Origin: Siphonodentalium dalli
Taxonomy: Eukaryota; Mollusca; Scaphopoda; Gadilida; Siphonodentaliidae
Assembly: GCA_032622095.1 (NCBI GenBank)
Contig: CP136069.1
Location: 44,246,194 to 44,310,193, forward strand
Reading direction: 5' to 3'
Length of the DNA: 64,000 nt
Notes under the pieces: generated by a model
The model's database searches: none
The model's input: only the letters and a program-made list of their open reading frames with translations
Told to the model about the DNA's origin: nothing
Part shown: positions 1 through 11,732 of the stretch, piece after piece
Position numbering within the stretch: position 1 is the first letter of the stretch
Layout of the letters: each line of letters starts with the position of its first letter
Translations under genes and position numbers: made by a program

Positions 1-150
1 AGAAAGTGCTATTGTAACATTTCTGAACTGGAGTGGATAATCAGCACATAATCCATATAACCACCTAATCAAATTCCCATTAACTGCTGACCCAAACAGG
101 GTTCATAGCCAGAGTGCAAGTAGGTGGATAAACTAGGAAGTCATTCCAGC

Positions 151-382
151 TTAATATCCATTTCATGGCCGGAGCTGTGCTGGTGCAGCATAAAATACCC
201 TGTGCCTGTGCATTCTCTTATATATATGCGAGTCTCCCATAGGGAGCCTCCCATATATAAGTGAATGCACTGGCTTACAAGATCAATGTGAATATTGTTA
301 GGCCAATGTATTCTCGCATATATAATGAATTGGCACAGGGTTTTCGCAAAATTTCCAAAAGCTCCAGTCATGGAAGAGTTAA
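151..382 (-). mobile_element. TTAA-A3 miniature element
   Basis: Non-autonomous element bounded by TTAA (151-154 and 379-382). It is read as minus because the GCTGGTGCAGCAT end comes first and the GCTCCAGTCATGG end last. Between the ends lie two copies of the A cassette palindrome, each centred on CTCCCATAGGGAG, with a short spacer containing AAGATCAATGTGAATATTGTTAGG. The TTAA duplication and CCC/GGG-type ends are what is known for the piggyBac superfamily; assignment to it is inference because no transposase is present. Confidence 0.75.
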
Positions 383-824
383 TAATCTATGATAAACCTT
401 AGGAAAAAAAAGTAAGATTCCTTGAATCAGCATAAAGACAGGCTTTTTTGTCCATCCGTATGTGTGTAGGTCATGACGGTTTGTGAAAAACAATAACGTT
501 TATGGAAAACTATACTTGGTACCTTATGTTTATTTTTCAGCTAGATCTCAATTCTGGGAATGTTTCTATTATGCAATATACAGGAACAGTATGGTGGGGT
601 GGGAGGTGTCTCACTCCACTGAACCATGAACTAAAGTTTTAGTTTGTAACTTCATGTCTAAGACCAAAAATGTTGGAAACTTTTCAAAAGAAACTAGGTT
701 AATATATGTTCCGAATTTTTATTTTTCAACCAATTTTAAGAGACATTCGATCAAATTTTGACAAAAATGTCCCAACCACACCAAGAATGACTATAAAGTT
801 GGCTGCATGAATGAAATTTTCAGT
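383..824. other. unannotated interval
   Basis: AT-rich unique-looking DNA. I see no gene, repeat arm or RNA signature in it. Confidence 0.5.
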
Positions 825-1214
825 TTAACCCTTTACCCAACAAAACGGCCAAATAAAGCTTCAACAGCCTAAAATATCTTCGGTCTGTCTCAATATAACC
901 ATACAAATATGGATATCATTGGAACCGGCTCCTTGACCACATTGTGATAGTTACAGTTATGCCCTGTGCCAATGCATTCTCTTATATATGCGAGTCGACC
1001 ATAGGTCGCCTCGCATATATAAGAGAATGCATTGGCCTAAAAAAAATCTTTTTTTAACACTTTTTACCATTTTTTTTACCATTCTTTAACAATTTTATAA
1101 TTTTTAATGTGTTAAGCCAATGCATTCTCTTATATATGCGAGGCGACCTATGGTCGACTCGCATATATAAGAGAATGCATTGGCACAGGGCCCTTCTGTT
1201 GGGTAAAGGGTTAA
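825..1214 (+). mobile_element. TTAA-A1 element, two cassettes
   Basis: Full-length A1 copy between TTAA at 825-828 and 1211-1214. Order: TTAACCCTTTACCCAAC end, an A1-specific stretch (CGGTCTGTCTCAAT...GGAACCGGCTCCTTGACC), a first cassette palindrome (about 960-1036), an A/T-rich spacer with CTTTTTTTAACAC, a second cassette in the opposite sense (about 1124-1190), then GGGCCCTTCTGTTGGGTAAAGGGTTAA. The two cassettes are reverse complements of each other, so a strand can fold into two hairpins or one long one. No coding capacity. Confidence 0.85.
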
Positions 1215-2829
1215 TAGAGCTTCTTCCATGACAATATGACAGGCCATACATATTACTTCTTGACAATGCTGATTACAAAACCATACAGGAAGACCAGTTG
1301 CCATGACAGATAAAATAAAAATATTCATAAAAATATTCAAGGATTTCATGATTAATTTTATGAAAGGAATTTTCTATGACAGATTCCCTTGATAATGAAT
1401 TTATCATCTCCCTCTCAATCAGCACTTGTGTTTTGGACCTGCCCAATCACAAAATGATGGTAAAAACATGCACTTAACTCTCTACATAAAAATATGTGGC
1501 ATGAGAACTCGGAATTTGTCTGGAGCCTGCTATGTGTATTAAATTCCTCCGTGATTCATTTAGAATGCATGTTTGAATCACAGGAGCCAAGGTTGGCATG
1601 AAGTGATTCCACTAATCATCTTCATAGAGAAACTTAAGAATACTGTTCCGCATTGTTAACTAATAATAATTATGCATAGACATCTACGATATGGGGTCTG
1701 CTCACCATGGTGGATATAATGTTGTTGAGATTTTGGCTATGGAGTCAGTTTGTATGTATCATATTCGCATTCCTTGGAGCCAAACTGTGGGAAAGAGTCT
1801 TATTCACAATATTTCTCCGAGACTAATGAATGATTCAAGTAAAGAAATACCTATATCCTGACATGGAGAACGAAATCTATATTTACAGATAATTATAGAT
1901 CTGTGTAATCGCAACAACACTTGAAATAACCAATTTTACAACTTTAATAGGTATAGAATCTATTGCAACCCTCATCTATATTTGAAGTTTTCAAGATATA
2001 ACAGATATTTCACAAGCAACTGGTCAGAAATGCAAGTGAATCGTCTGTTTTTGGTTATACAATTCCAATTTTGGTAAAATTCCAGCTTTTGATCTTAATT
2101 TAGTCCAAAAGTTGGCAATTATAATATGTTTTACTTCAAAATACTTGATGTTACTACATCAACTATCAAAATCTTTATTGAAAGAGTAAACTGCTTGGAA
2201 AAATTCTGGTAATGATGACTATACCATGACTCCCAACCTGGGTAGCCAAATGGAGTCCAGAATATCTCGTCTATATCACAGGTATCATAGAGCAGAATGA
2301 GTCAGGTGTAACAATAACAACAGTTGACAGTATATTGTCTAAGAGTTGCTAACCAGTATAAAAAGAAATGTAAATGAGACCGTAACAACTGCAGTAATCA
2401 TTACATGACTTCACTATCTCGTTAGTCAGCTGATGAACGCTCTTCATATTGCATAAACACCTGTGGTGTATAAACACACACTGGATTATATGGTGATCTG
2501 TATGCCATACTGTATCTTCATGAGTAAACAGTGGTATTGCTCTGAGGATACGACGTAATTCTTCTTAGTACCTTAAAGTCATCTGCACCAGAAAGATAAT
2601 CCAAAATGACTCATGATAATCCATGATGCCACGGTTTGATATACAAGAAGTAAAAGTTATGGATTCCCATTGGCTCATTCATAGGGACGTACAACAAATA
2701 GGTTGAACCAGAAGCGTCGGAATCAAATGAGGACAAGGAAGGCAGATGTAACTTCAGAAATTGGCACAATTAAATTCCGAAAAGGCAACATTTTGGTAGA
2801 GTACAGCATTATAAAGGACCAAGCTCATA
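1215..2829. other. unannotated 1.6-kb interval
   Basis: No element of the window's repeat families is found here and no convincing exon; only short chance ORFs. Confidence 0.5.
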
Positions 2830-3229
2830 TTAACCCTTTACCCAACAGAACGGCCCTGTGCCAATGCATTCTCTTATATATGCGAGTCGACCATAGGTCG
2901 CCTCGCATATATAAGAGAATGCATTGGCTTAACACATTAAAAATTATAAAATTGTTAAAGAATGTAAGAAAAAATGGTAAAAAGTGTTAAAAAAAGATTT
3001 TTTTTAGGCCAATGCATTCTCTTATATATGCGAGGCGACATATGGTCGACTCGCATATATAAGAGAATGCATTGGCACAGGGCATAACTGTAACTATCAC
3101 AATGTGGTCAAGGAGCCGGTTCCAATGATATCCATATTTGTATGGTTCTATTGAGACAGACCGAAGATATTTTAGGCTGTTGAAGCTTTATTTGGCCGGT
3201 TTTGGCCGGTTTGTTGGGTAAAGGGTTAA
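2830..3229 (-). mobile_element. TTAA-A1 element, two cassettes
   Basis: Full-length A1 copy in reverse orientation: it opens with the ACAGAACGGCCCTGTGCC end and closes with GGCCGGTTTGTTGGGTAAAGGG. TTAA sites at 2830-2833 and 3226-3229; the right TTAA is also the left border of the next element. Confidence 0.85.
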
Positions 3230-3452
3230 GCCTTTCGTGACAGGAGTTGAGCTGTTGCAGCATTAAGACCCTGTGCCATTGCATTATATTTTATATGCGA
3301 GTCTCCCATAGGGAGCCTCACATATATAAGAAAATGCACTTGTTCATATGGTCAAGGTAAATATTGTCAATGTATTCTCTCCCTATGGGAAACTCGCATG
3401 TATAATAGAATGCATTGGCACAGGGTTTTCGTAAAATGTCAGGAATGAAAGG
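3226..3452 (-). mobile_element. TTAA-A3 element, right end eroded
   Basis: Starts at the TTAA that ends the neighbouring A1 copy and carries the GACAGGAG...GTTGCAGCATTAA end, two degenerate cassettes, and the CACAGGGTTTTCG end. The terminal TTAA on the right has become GGGTTCG. Confidence 0.65.
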
Positions 3453-5305
3453 GTTCGTAGTTCCATTACTACGTTCTACATCAAACAAAATGCTATTACA
3501 CAATCTATTTGCAAAATGTATGTACCATAGAGGCATGCAGGCCATTTTTTACCAAACAAATTTACAAAACATTCAGCTAACCTGTTTATTTCATTCAAGT
3601 ATAATGACTGGTGACGACGGGCGATGCAGCTTTATTCTTGTAGGCACTATCAGACATCAGTTCCAGCTCAATTGAAACTCACGCTCATATTTAACATACT
3701 CTCCAATCCCATAACGCTCTATAATGTCGGCATATCATGCAACAACTAGCACATTTTACATAACTTCCACCTTCCCGTAAACATTTAGGATCATTTGGAC
3801 ACGGGCCACGTGTCTTTAGCACAACAAAATGTTGCTTTCGCCCGTTTTATCTTTCCATCATGGGTACTTTAATACAAGATAGTGAGGCGTGAAGCTTTGT
3901 TCCTGGTTTTGTGGGCAATATCACACCTGGATTGTTGAAATCAACCTGGAAAATATTCCGTTTGATTCGATCATCAACTCTTTGATGTGAGAAGTGGTGC
4001 TGGTAGCATAGTAACTCAACTCAACAAAAACTGCTCTCAGTCACTTTTGTCGACATGGAAAAATGCTTTCGCATGCTTTTGATGGGGTACTCAAAGACAA
4101 TGTACCAAGCATATAGCTTTGTCTGACGAATATATGCACTTACTAGTAATACTGCTATGCAGGTGTGTGGTGACGGGAGTTTAACCTGGAGGGGGGGGGG
4201 GTAAATTCCTCATCAATTCTGGACAAAATTAGCAATAATTATTTATTTAATACAGCTGTTCATAATTTCAATACACCAATCAAAATTGAATATGTTTTTT
4301 TAAATCAAAAAGTTCTTACTTTACTATCCGTAAATAGACTTGCAGAGGTCCCAAATATGAATGTTTCAAATTTTTACCACATATGGAATGATTGGATGAA
4401 AATTCAAACAGTTGTACATCTTGTGGTACCAGATAAAAAATCTGTATTCAAAGATTCTGGCCTCTGGTCACACATGAAATTCCACAGAAACAGATTTTGT
4501 TTGAAGCAATATTCTATGACAGTTTCCCAGGTAAACCTAGTTTCTTGTCTCGCCAAAAAGATGGACGCGTTCAAGACAGCCATAGACAAAAGTGCCAAGT
4601 CATTAGTCTATTACATTCTTCAGTATTACACACTCAGCAGACATCCTTAATCAGGCATAAATATAATTATAGTACCCATGCACTCGCAAGTTATAAATCT
4701 ACAAATAGTTGTAATAAGTCTAAGATTTATCGGTTTTCGTGATATCTATCCAACTATGAACCACAGCATGTATTCTGGAGGGTCTATAGAAAACAAATCA
4801 GGAACACCACCTCCAAATGTATTTTGAATCTTCGTAATGGATGTGTTCTGCCACGCATGTAGATATCTGCCCCACCGCAAGGTGCAGTGTTCCTATTTGT
4901 ACACTCAGGAAGATGGCGCAAGCCACATCTAAAATAAATTTACACTCCAGATTCTTAATCTAAAATACATTTGCATGATAATACCCGTAGTTAGCTGGCC
5001 ATGGGACTGAAGAGTGCCAATTGAGGAGGAATGTTCATGGATTTATATATTATAATAGCGATACCTGTGGTGAGGAAAGGGGGAGCATTGATAATGTTTA
5101 CATCAGATGCAATTCTGTATGCATGTCTTTTACTTGTGATAAATTCGGTTTTGTTAGATAATTTGTCTTGATTATTCTTTGAGGTGCAAGAACTTTTGTC
5201 GGATTACTCATGATTATTATATAAGAAAAAATGGCAGACAAGATATTACGCACCAGAATGAGTGCGTCTTTTACTCTATTTTCGTGCCTTGTTTTCATGC
5301 TCATT
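3453..5305. other. unannotated 1.85-kb interval
   Basis: Contains an 11-base G run near 4191 and otherwise AT-rich sequence. A 97-codon open frame at 4357-4650 has no domain I recognise and no clear exon signals, so it is not called as a gene. Confidence 0.45.
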
Positions 5306-5307
5306 TA

Positions 5308-5479
5308 CAGTGATGCCCTAATTAATCGACTCTTTAACCACAGCAGAATTATGGGTAATTTTTCAGGATTTACAGAGAGCTTTCAGATGAATGGCAACAA
5401 GCCATATTTCCGACTAAATCCTGAAAAGTTACCCATAATTCTGCTGTGGTTAAAGAGTCGATTAATTAGGGCATTACTG
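5308..5479. mobile_element. foldback-B hairpin element, short centre
   Basis: Ends CAGTGATGCCC and GGGCATTACTG, flanked by TA on both sides (5306-5307, 5480-5481). The left arm stops after CAGGATTTA and joins the right arm at AGAGAGCTTTC, so the hairpin centre on the left is deleted. TA duplication plus CAGT ends fit Tc1/mariner-type MITEs; no transposase is present. Both arms share the variants CTAATTAATCGACTC and CTCTTTAACC. Confidence 0.85.
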
Positions 5480-5539
5480 TACATACTGATATCGAAGTAT
5501 TGAAGATATATTTCAAACTAACTGTAGCAGTATCTCACA

Positions 5540-5595
5540 AGCCTTGATATAGCATATCTGTCATTTGCAGAATGAGGTCCCCAGAGGGTTGGAGT
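5540..5595. mobile_element. C-family terminal fragment
   Basis: Reads AGCCTTGATATAGCATATCTGTCATTTGC then AGAATGAGGTCCCCAGAGGG, the outer end of family C, then diverges into unrelated sequence. Confidence 0.5.
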
Positions 5596-6310
5596 TGGAG
5601 CTTGTAGAATGATGACTATATCAAATTCTAGAGATTTTGATCTGTGTAACACACCTAGCCATCAAGCATATATTTGCCTATATATCCCCTGATACTAATT
5701 TTGTTATCTCTGATTTACAACTGTTTGATTTTATCAACAAAACACACTCTCACCAATTCAATATTTGTCCACTCAATAACAGTAAATATACCGATGAACA
5801 TCACATATTGACAGATAACTTTCGTAATCGAGGCTTGAGAGCGCTTTGTCATTCTTCGTGTTTGTATTAAGATAAAAACATTTAGATGATCATGGAAGAA
5901 GCCCATGAGGGGGTATATCCTGTTGAACGTACAATAAATATGTCAAAGTGGCTAGCCATGTCCAGGCCAAACATTATATTACGTATATCTTGAACACTTA
6001 TTGAAAGACCTATAGAGCTCTGTATATTGATTATTGAAATTCAATTAAGTTACTTATTGATAGAACACAATTTTTTTTTCATCAAAACAATACTTTTTCA
6101 CTCATGGAAGTTTTGGCACAATGATACGGCCAAGTGAGACTCCAGGAACACGAGAAACGAAATAAAAGCAAAGCGATTTAATGAAAGGCTTCAAATTCAA
6201 AGATCAAGTACTTCAATGAATTTTAGTCACATTTTTCTCAAAATTTATATTTTATAATGAAGCAGAACAAAATTATGAATTTAAGAAACTATAAAGTGAC
6301 CATTATTCAA
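5596..6310. other. unannotated interval
   Basis: AT-rich, no recognised repeat or gene. Confidence 0.45.
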
Positions 6311-6402
6311 TAATCCTATAAAAATTGAAAAACACATTACTATGAATTTAAACCAGAGAGTGGAATTCATTGTAATTTTTTGTTTCAATTTTTATAGGAT
6401 TA
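6311..6402. repeat. 92-bp imperfect hairpin
   Basis: TAATCCTATAAAAATTGAAA on the left pairs with TTTCAATTTTTATAGGATTA on the right; the arms continue with mismatches to a loop near 6355. It has the shape of a small foldback MITE. No second copy seen in the window. Confidence 0.55.
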
Positions 6403-6563
6403 CGTGTCAATTCTCCCTCAACAATTGTTGTGAGAAATGACTTTTTCAAATTCTGTGTCCCTGCATATAGTAATTGAGTCATTTCTGGCCACAAAAGCCG
6501 CGTAGGGTGTTCGGACTGCATGTTGCAGGTCCCTTCACCCTGTCCCTGCATATATTTAAATAG

Positions 6564-7043
6564 ATGAATCTCTACTCTGGCTAATGCCCGCAGAGATCAT
6601 TTCCACCAATACAAAACTTGGGAACTTTTTGAAGTTTTGACAAGGAACCTTATAAAGTCGAAAAAATAACACGAAGAATATATTTCTTAATGGTTATATC
6701 TCTTCCTTAATAGTGTACTTCTCTATATGTGAAGGTCCCAACTCAAAATTGCATGCTTTCTTGTGACTTTTAAAAGCCGATATCGCAATAAACATTCAAT
6801 TAATTACCCAGGAAAAATTCCATAATTGTAAGAAACGCAAAGCAAAATTGCTCACGAAGCCACTTAAATCATGAAATTTCAAGTTGGGACCTTCACCTGT
6901 GGTGAAGTACATGGAGAGATAATAACAAAGAAATATATTCCCTGTGTTATGTTTTCGATGTTAAGGTACCCTGTCAAAACTTCAAAAAGTTCCTAGGTTT
7001 TGTACTGGTGGCTCTACGGGCGTTAGCCATAGTAGAGATTCAT
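6564..7043. mobile_element. H: 480-bp element with long inverted repeats
   Basis: About 170-200 bp at each end are inverted copies. ATGAATCTCTACT at the left outer edge pairs with AGTAGAGATTCAT at the right; inward, GAACTTTTTGAAGTTTTGAC and GTGAAGGTCCCAACT recur inverted. Some 80 bp of unpaired A/T-rich sequence lies in the middle. The arms differ by roughly one base in six to ten by eye, so it is old. No transposase frame. The superfamily is unclear; I could not define a target duplication. Confidence 0.65.
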
Positions 7044-7672
7044 GGCATGATCTAATATATAAAATAATCTGGTATTATAGATCAAAAGTGAAATAAAACA
7101 CATATCTCTAATTGTATAAATGCCAGCAATATCAAGCCATCAAAACTTTATTTGTTCAATCTATAGAAATGCACACCAAAGGTACACTGTGGAGCCGGAG
7201 ATATCATCAAACAATAAGAATATCCTTTGTAACACGAGACCCCCTTATTAACTGCTGTGGGGTACACACTTATATTACACAGGTATATTACAACATTGAT
7301 ACCCTTGAAACTGGAACCATCAATTGTTTCACTGTTTTTAAGGTGAGGAGCGTCCATAGAAACAAATTTTGGTGACAATTTACAACGTTTAGACACGTTT
7401 GTGCAACACAACCGACAGACATGTAAAAGGAGCACAATAACATGGGATTGTTTTTCTAATAAACATTCTTCATATTCCGCCTTCGGGCAAAATTGTTGTG
7501 AAGATCAGGTGTTACTGGGAGATTTTTGCAGCATATTTTGCAAATGGTGAAAGATCATGTGAAAGGTTGACACAACTGAATGCAACCCGCAATGACTGGA
7601 ATGAAACAAAGATACAGCTAACTTTCAGAGTAGTTGGAGAGAGCTATCCAAAACTAAAGGAAGTTCGGCATA
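7044..7672. other. unannotated interval
   Basis: No recognised repeat. An open frame that runs from 7498 into the following foldback-B copy is a chance ORF. Confidence 0.45.
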
Positions 7673-7962
7673 CAGTAATGCCCGAAGTATATGACCCTTT
7701 AACCACAGCAGAATTAAAGGGAATTTTTCAGGATTTAGTCAGAAATATGGCTTGTTGACATTCATCGGAAAGCTTTCACCAAGAGCTTTCAGATGAATGG
7801 CAGCAAGCCATATTTCCGACAAAATTCTGAAAAATATTTCATAATTCTGCTGTGGTTGAGAGCTATCCGATGAATGGCAGCAAGCCATATTTCTGACTAA
7901 ATCCTGAAAAATTTCCCATAATTCTGCTGTGGTTCATGGGTCGATTATTTAGGACATTACTG
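7673..7962. mobile_element. foldback-B, asymmetric-end subtype with duplicated arm
   Basis: Left end CAGTAATGCCCGAAGTATATGACCC, right end GGGTCGATTATTTAGGACATTACTG, TA on both sides. The two ends differ in the first 20-30 bases, which defines a subtype also seen at 17342, 26319, 47563 and 50364. The right-arm segment GATGAATGGCAGCAAGCC...CTGCTGTGGT occurs twice in tandem, so this copy is longer than usual. Confidence 0.8.
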
Positions 7963-7990
7963 TACTTTATATTACATGCAATTGTCCACT

Positions 7991-8252
7991 TTAACCTGTT
8001 CTATACTAAATACTCATTGACGAGTAGTTCCCTTAGGAAATGTTCAGATAATAAAATCAACAAACGACCACTTAAAATATTATCTGAACAGTTCCCACCA
8101 AAGAATATGAATTATTCTGTTCTTGTATTATTTTTTTTTTTGTCTGTCATCTGCTTTTATTATCTGAACACCCCTCAAATTGAATAATGGACCGTTCCAA
8201 TGTATACTTTTATGACTGAATGGGAGAATCCATTTAGTATAGAAAAGGTTAA
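7991..8252. mobile_element. D family TTAA element
   Basis: TTAACCTGTTCTATACTAAAT at the left is mirrored by ATTTAGTATAGAAAAGGTTAA at the right, with TTAA borders (7991-7994, 8249-8252). The interior has an inner inverted pair, GGAAATGTTCAGATAAT and ATTATCTGAACAGTTCCC, and the D-specific TCTGTCATCTGCTTTTATTA. Non-coding. Confidence 0.75.
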
Positions 8253-8261
8253 TCAATCTGC

Positions 8262-8402
8262 CTGAGCTGAACATCCCTACAAATGAAACTCTATTGTTTC
8301 TCTGTCTGTCATCTGCTTATAGTATTTGAACATCCCTACAAATGAACATTAGACCATTCTGAACTAGATGGAAGAATCCATTCAACAATCAGAGGGTTGA
8401 TA
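8262..8402. mobile_element. D family fragment
   Basis: Next to the full D copy; repeats D interior motifs (TGTCTGTCATCTGCTTATAG, GAACATCCCTACAAATGAAC, GAAGAATCCATTCA) and ends near GAGGGTTGA. A truncated second copy. Confidence 0.55.
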
Positions 8403-9301
8403 ACGGCATGTATGTGCGGGTGACGAACCTGTCTGTATAACGCCATGTGTTATGTGCTGGTGATGAACTTGTCTGTTTGTTCTCATATTAGTGAGAAATG
8501 TCGCAGTGTATACACACTGGGAATCAATGGTCTGGCAAATTTCAAAAAAACAGACGAACAATTCAACATTAATTTGTGTTTTCTAAAATAGAATTCATTA
8601 TCGGTGACATGATATTTGCTAGCGGAATTGTCATGAAGATGTGAAGAGTATGAATCATCGTTTACATGAGACTGGGTCCCAAACATTGACATCTCGTGGT
8701 GTCATACTCGATTAAAAATTCAAACATGACTCATATTCCAAATAATGAGATATTCATCAAAAATGGAATTACAAAATGAGGTTTTGTCAATTTTGTTCCT
8801 CATTTGGATGTTAGATTTCTGCATTAAGTGTCATAGGATGCAAAACTGTCGAGGAACATAGCAAGCGTTAGCGCGACAGATATGGCTAACAAATTATAAG
8901 TCCTCGTCACACAAAAGAGTGTCAAGTGGGTCCGCCTATAGTTGATGGTCCTATTCAAAGTTGCTTGGTGTCTTTCAATCTTTTCCTTAAAATGTATAAT
9001 TAGGTTATTTCCATGTGTAACTTGACTCTCATGGTGGCTTGCGTTTGTGAAGAGGTGTCAGTGTGTTTTACAGAATTGATCTTTGTTGTTCTTTTTGTGG
9101 AGGCTTCATACAATATCACATATAAAATCATTGCCAAACATTATAGAAACATTTATCTATTTTGAAATTAGAAATATTTTCAAAACTTTCAAAAAATAGT
9201 AAAATCTAAATTTGTTTTTAATTGGTAGACACCATTGGTAGAAACAATTTCTTCAAAGATACAAGTTATTCATTTTAAAAGTGAGCTGTAACAATTGTTT
9301 T
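8403..9301. other. unannotated interval
   Basis: No gene or family repeat recognised. Confidence 0.45.
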
Positions 9302-9430
9302 TTAACCTTTCCATGGCTGGAGCTTCCTAAATTTTTGCGAAAACCCTGTGCCAATGCATTCCCTTATATACGCAAGTCTCCCATAGGGAGCCTTGCATAC
9401 ATAAAAGAATACATTGGCCTGACAATATTC
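9302..9430 (+). mobile_element. TTAA-A3 half element
   Basis: TTAACCTTTCCATGGCTGGAG end, then one complete cassette centred on CTCCCATAGGGAG, then sequence diverges after CATTGGCCTGACAATATTC. The second cassette and right end are missing. Confidence 0.65.
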
Positions 9431-10492
9431 AAATACCTTTCCCAGACCATATCTAGTCTGTTCTCAGACGATCATTACTGAACCAGAATGCGAAATCTAC
9501 ATGGATATCTTTGCATAAAACATTGATAAGGCAGATTTATTCTACAGAGCCCTCTGGTGGCTTTTAACATGTGAAGAAATAAGCAAAGATAAGCTACACG
9601 CTGCTCCAAGATGTTACCATCCTTCTTCAAATAATAAACACGAGAATACCAGAGTGAGAAACCTGTGGTCAGATATAACTAATTGGATATCATGTTATAC
9701 CAGAATCTGGTCAACAACCAACAGATGGTGCTGATCTATACAGCCGCGGAGTGATCCCAGCTAACCCCCAGCAGAAACCAAGTAAAACATGTTGATAAAA
9801 ATATGCATTAGAAATCAGCGGATACTAATAATATTATCCCACTTCTTTATCCTTTTTAGTAAATATAGCTTTGGGTTATCGTCTATTGTAACCTGAAACA
9901 AATTCGATTCCGCCTGATTCTGCTGAAAAAATATGAAGCCAATGTACAAGTTACCAGCAGGGGGTAGTTTTGCGTTCTTATGCCAAGTGATGCAGCAAAA
10001 GTCAGCAAAATCTTTGGATAATTTAAGATAATCTACCTATTGTCGAGTTCTGAACTTAAAGATACCGTACATTATTCAAATTAACTCTCCTTGATTACTA
10101 TTTCTTTGGCTTCAGGGGTAAAAAATATTTGATTCAAGTCGACGAACCGGCCCATAAAAGCTCAGAGTTATCAAATATCAATTTTTTAAATCCGTTATTT
10201 TTCACCACATGGAATATTTGATGGCCTAGCAAATATTCGATGAGCCGACTGATATATACTCGATACCAAATCGAATAAAAAAATTGGGATTCTGATAACA
10301 AAATCATCATTTGAAGAAATGTTGTTGTTGGAATATGATGATATGGGGACCATTATATTCACTATGGTGGTACATGTAATATTATACAATATTTAAACCA
10401 AAATCTTTGGAATAGTAAATATTATGACGTTGGTTGTTATCACAAGAATTCAGTACTTCAGCACAAGGTTGATAAATGATACGTAGAACATA
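9431..10492. other. unannotated 1.06-kb interval
   Basis: No gene or repeat recognised. Confidence 0.45.
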
Positions 10493-10705
10493 CAGTAATG
10501 CTATAAGTAATAGGCTCCTTAACCACAGCAGAATTATGGGTAACTTTTCAGGATTTAGTCAGAAATATGGCTTGTTGCCATTCATCGGAAAGCTCTCGGG
10601 GAGAGCTTTCCGATGAATGGCAACAAGCCATATTTCCAACTAAATCCTGAAAAGTTACCCATAATTCTGCCGTGGTTAAGAAGTCGATTACTTAGAGCAT
10701 TACTG
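10493..10705. mobile_element. foldback-B hairpin element
   Basis: Near-complete 213-bp copy with TA on both sides. The arms meet at GAAAGCTCTCGGGGAGAGCTTTC. The left outer end is diverged (CTATAAGTAATAGGCTCC), while the right reads GGAGTCG-like with one change. Confidence 0.85.
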
Positions 10706-11174
10706 TAGATATGATACTGCTTGAACAATTTTATTACCTCAATTTGGCTGTCTATAATAATTTAGTTTTCTGTACACAAAAGCAATTTGTGTCTATTTTA
10801 TGAGATATATGTAGGTCATAAAATAACATATGAGGTTGACCCGATGACTTAATAACTAGTGTCACTTCAATTCATATTGAATTGGCCTCCAATTTGGAGC
10901 AATTTTAACATTAAATATGGTCTATATTCACTTTTTCTGACCTTTTGAAATTTGACCCGTCTGTAACCTTCAAACATTTCAAAACACCTTCCCGCTGTTT
11001 ATCTTTCTGTACCTTGTTAATATATTGAAAGATTTTAAATCTCATACTGATTCGGTGATTAAATTCATTTATTACATTGCGTTCATTTCTGAGGTTACGT
11101 TACTGAAGAGGATAAACAAAAACACGAAACATAGAATTGAACCTCATTCTGTCATGACCGCCTCAACTGCTTTG
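10706..11174. other. unannotated interval
   Basis: AT-rich sequence, nothing recognised. Confidence 0.45.
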
Positions 11175-11460
11175 AGAGACTTAGGATCAGATTGAAGTTC
11201 CCCAATTGAATTTGATGATATTCACCCATTAGTCACCTCGATTATGCATTTTATCTTCTGAAAATTAGGGGATATAGAAACTTCCCAGAAGGGAAAAAGT
11301 AAAAAGACTAAAACAATGTTAATTTGAGACTATAGATACTTCCCAGAAGGTGAGGCCTAAGCACAATGAGGTCCCCAGTGGGTAAATTTGATGATGCTAG
11401 CTCGCTGTGCGAGACAGCATCACTAAATTCACCGTCTGGGGACATCATCAAAAGGCCTCA
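11175..11460. mobile_element. C-family element, left part missing
   Basis: Begins in the C interior (GATCAGATTGAAGTTCCCC, CACCTCGATTATGCATTTTA, GATACTTCCCAGAAGG) and ends with one outer palindrome (GAGGTCCCCAGTGGG...GGGGACATCA). The standard AAGCCTTG terminus is not present. Confidence 0.65.
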
Positions 11461-11732
11461 TGTCATTGGTTCACATCCAGATTCATACATGTATTTTGGA
11501 CCAGTTCAGTCACAGGCCAAGGTTAGTGATGATTAAAGTAACCATAACTGGTGTTGTCATCCGGAGAATCCAAGAATACTGAAAATTGTTATACAAATGG
11601 CAAAAATATTCTGACCAAACTGCAAATAGATCTTGTATTTAAATTTAACCTCCATGAACATGTATGAAAAATTTAATTTCGACAAAACTATATCGCTCAG
11701 AAACTAAGTTAACAGTCTGACACCGGGATGGA

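Noticed and set aside
825-3229. Regularly spaced palindromes as a CRISPR-like array
   Set aside because: Repeats are dispersed transposons with TTAA borders, spacers are conserved instead of unique, and the sequence is eukaryotic.
4357-4650. 97-codon frame with a GTAAAC donor-like site inside
   Set aside because: Length is within chance for this composition and window size; the minus strand is equally open.
7498-7758. 86-codon frame with a plausible start
   Set aside because: The last third lies inside foldback-B and the rest has no homology signal.
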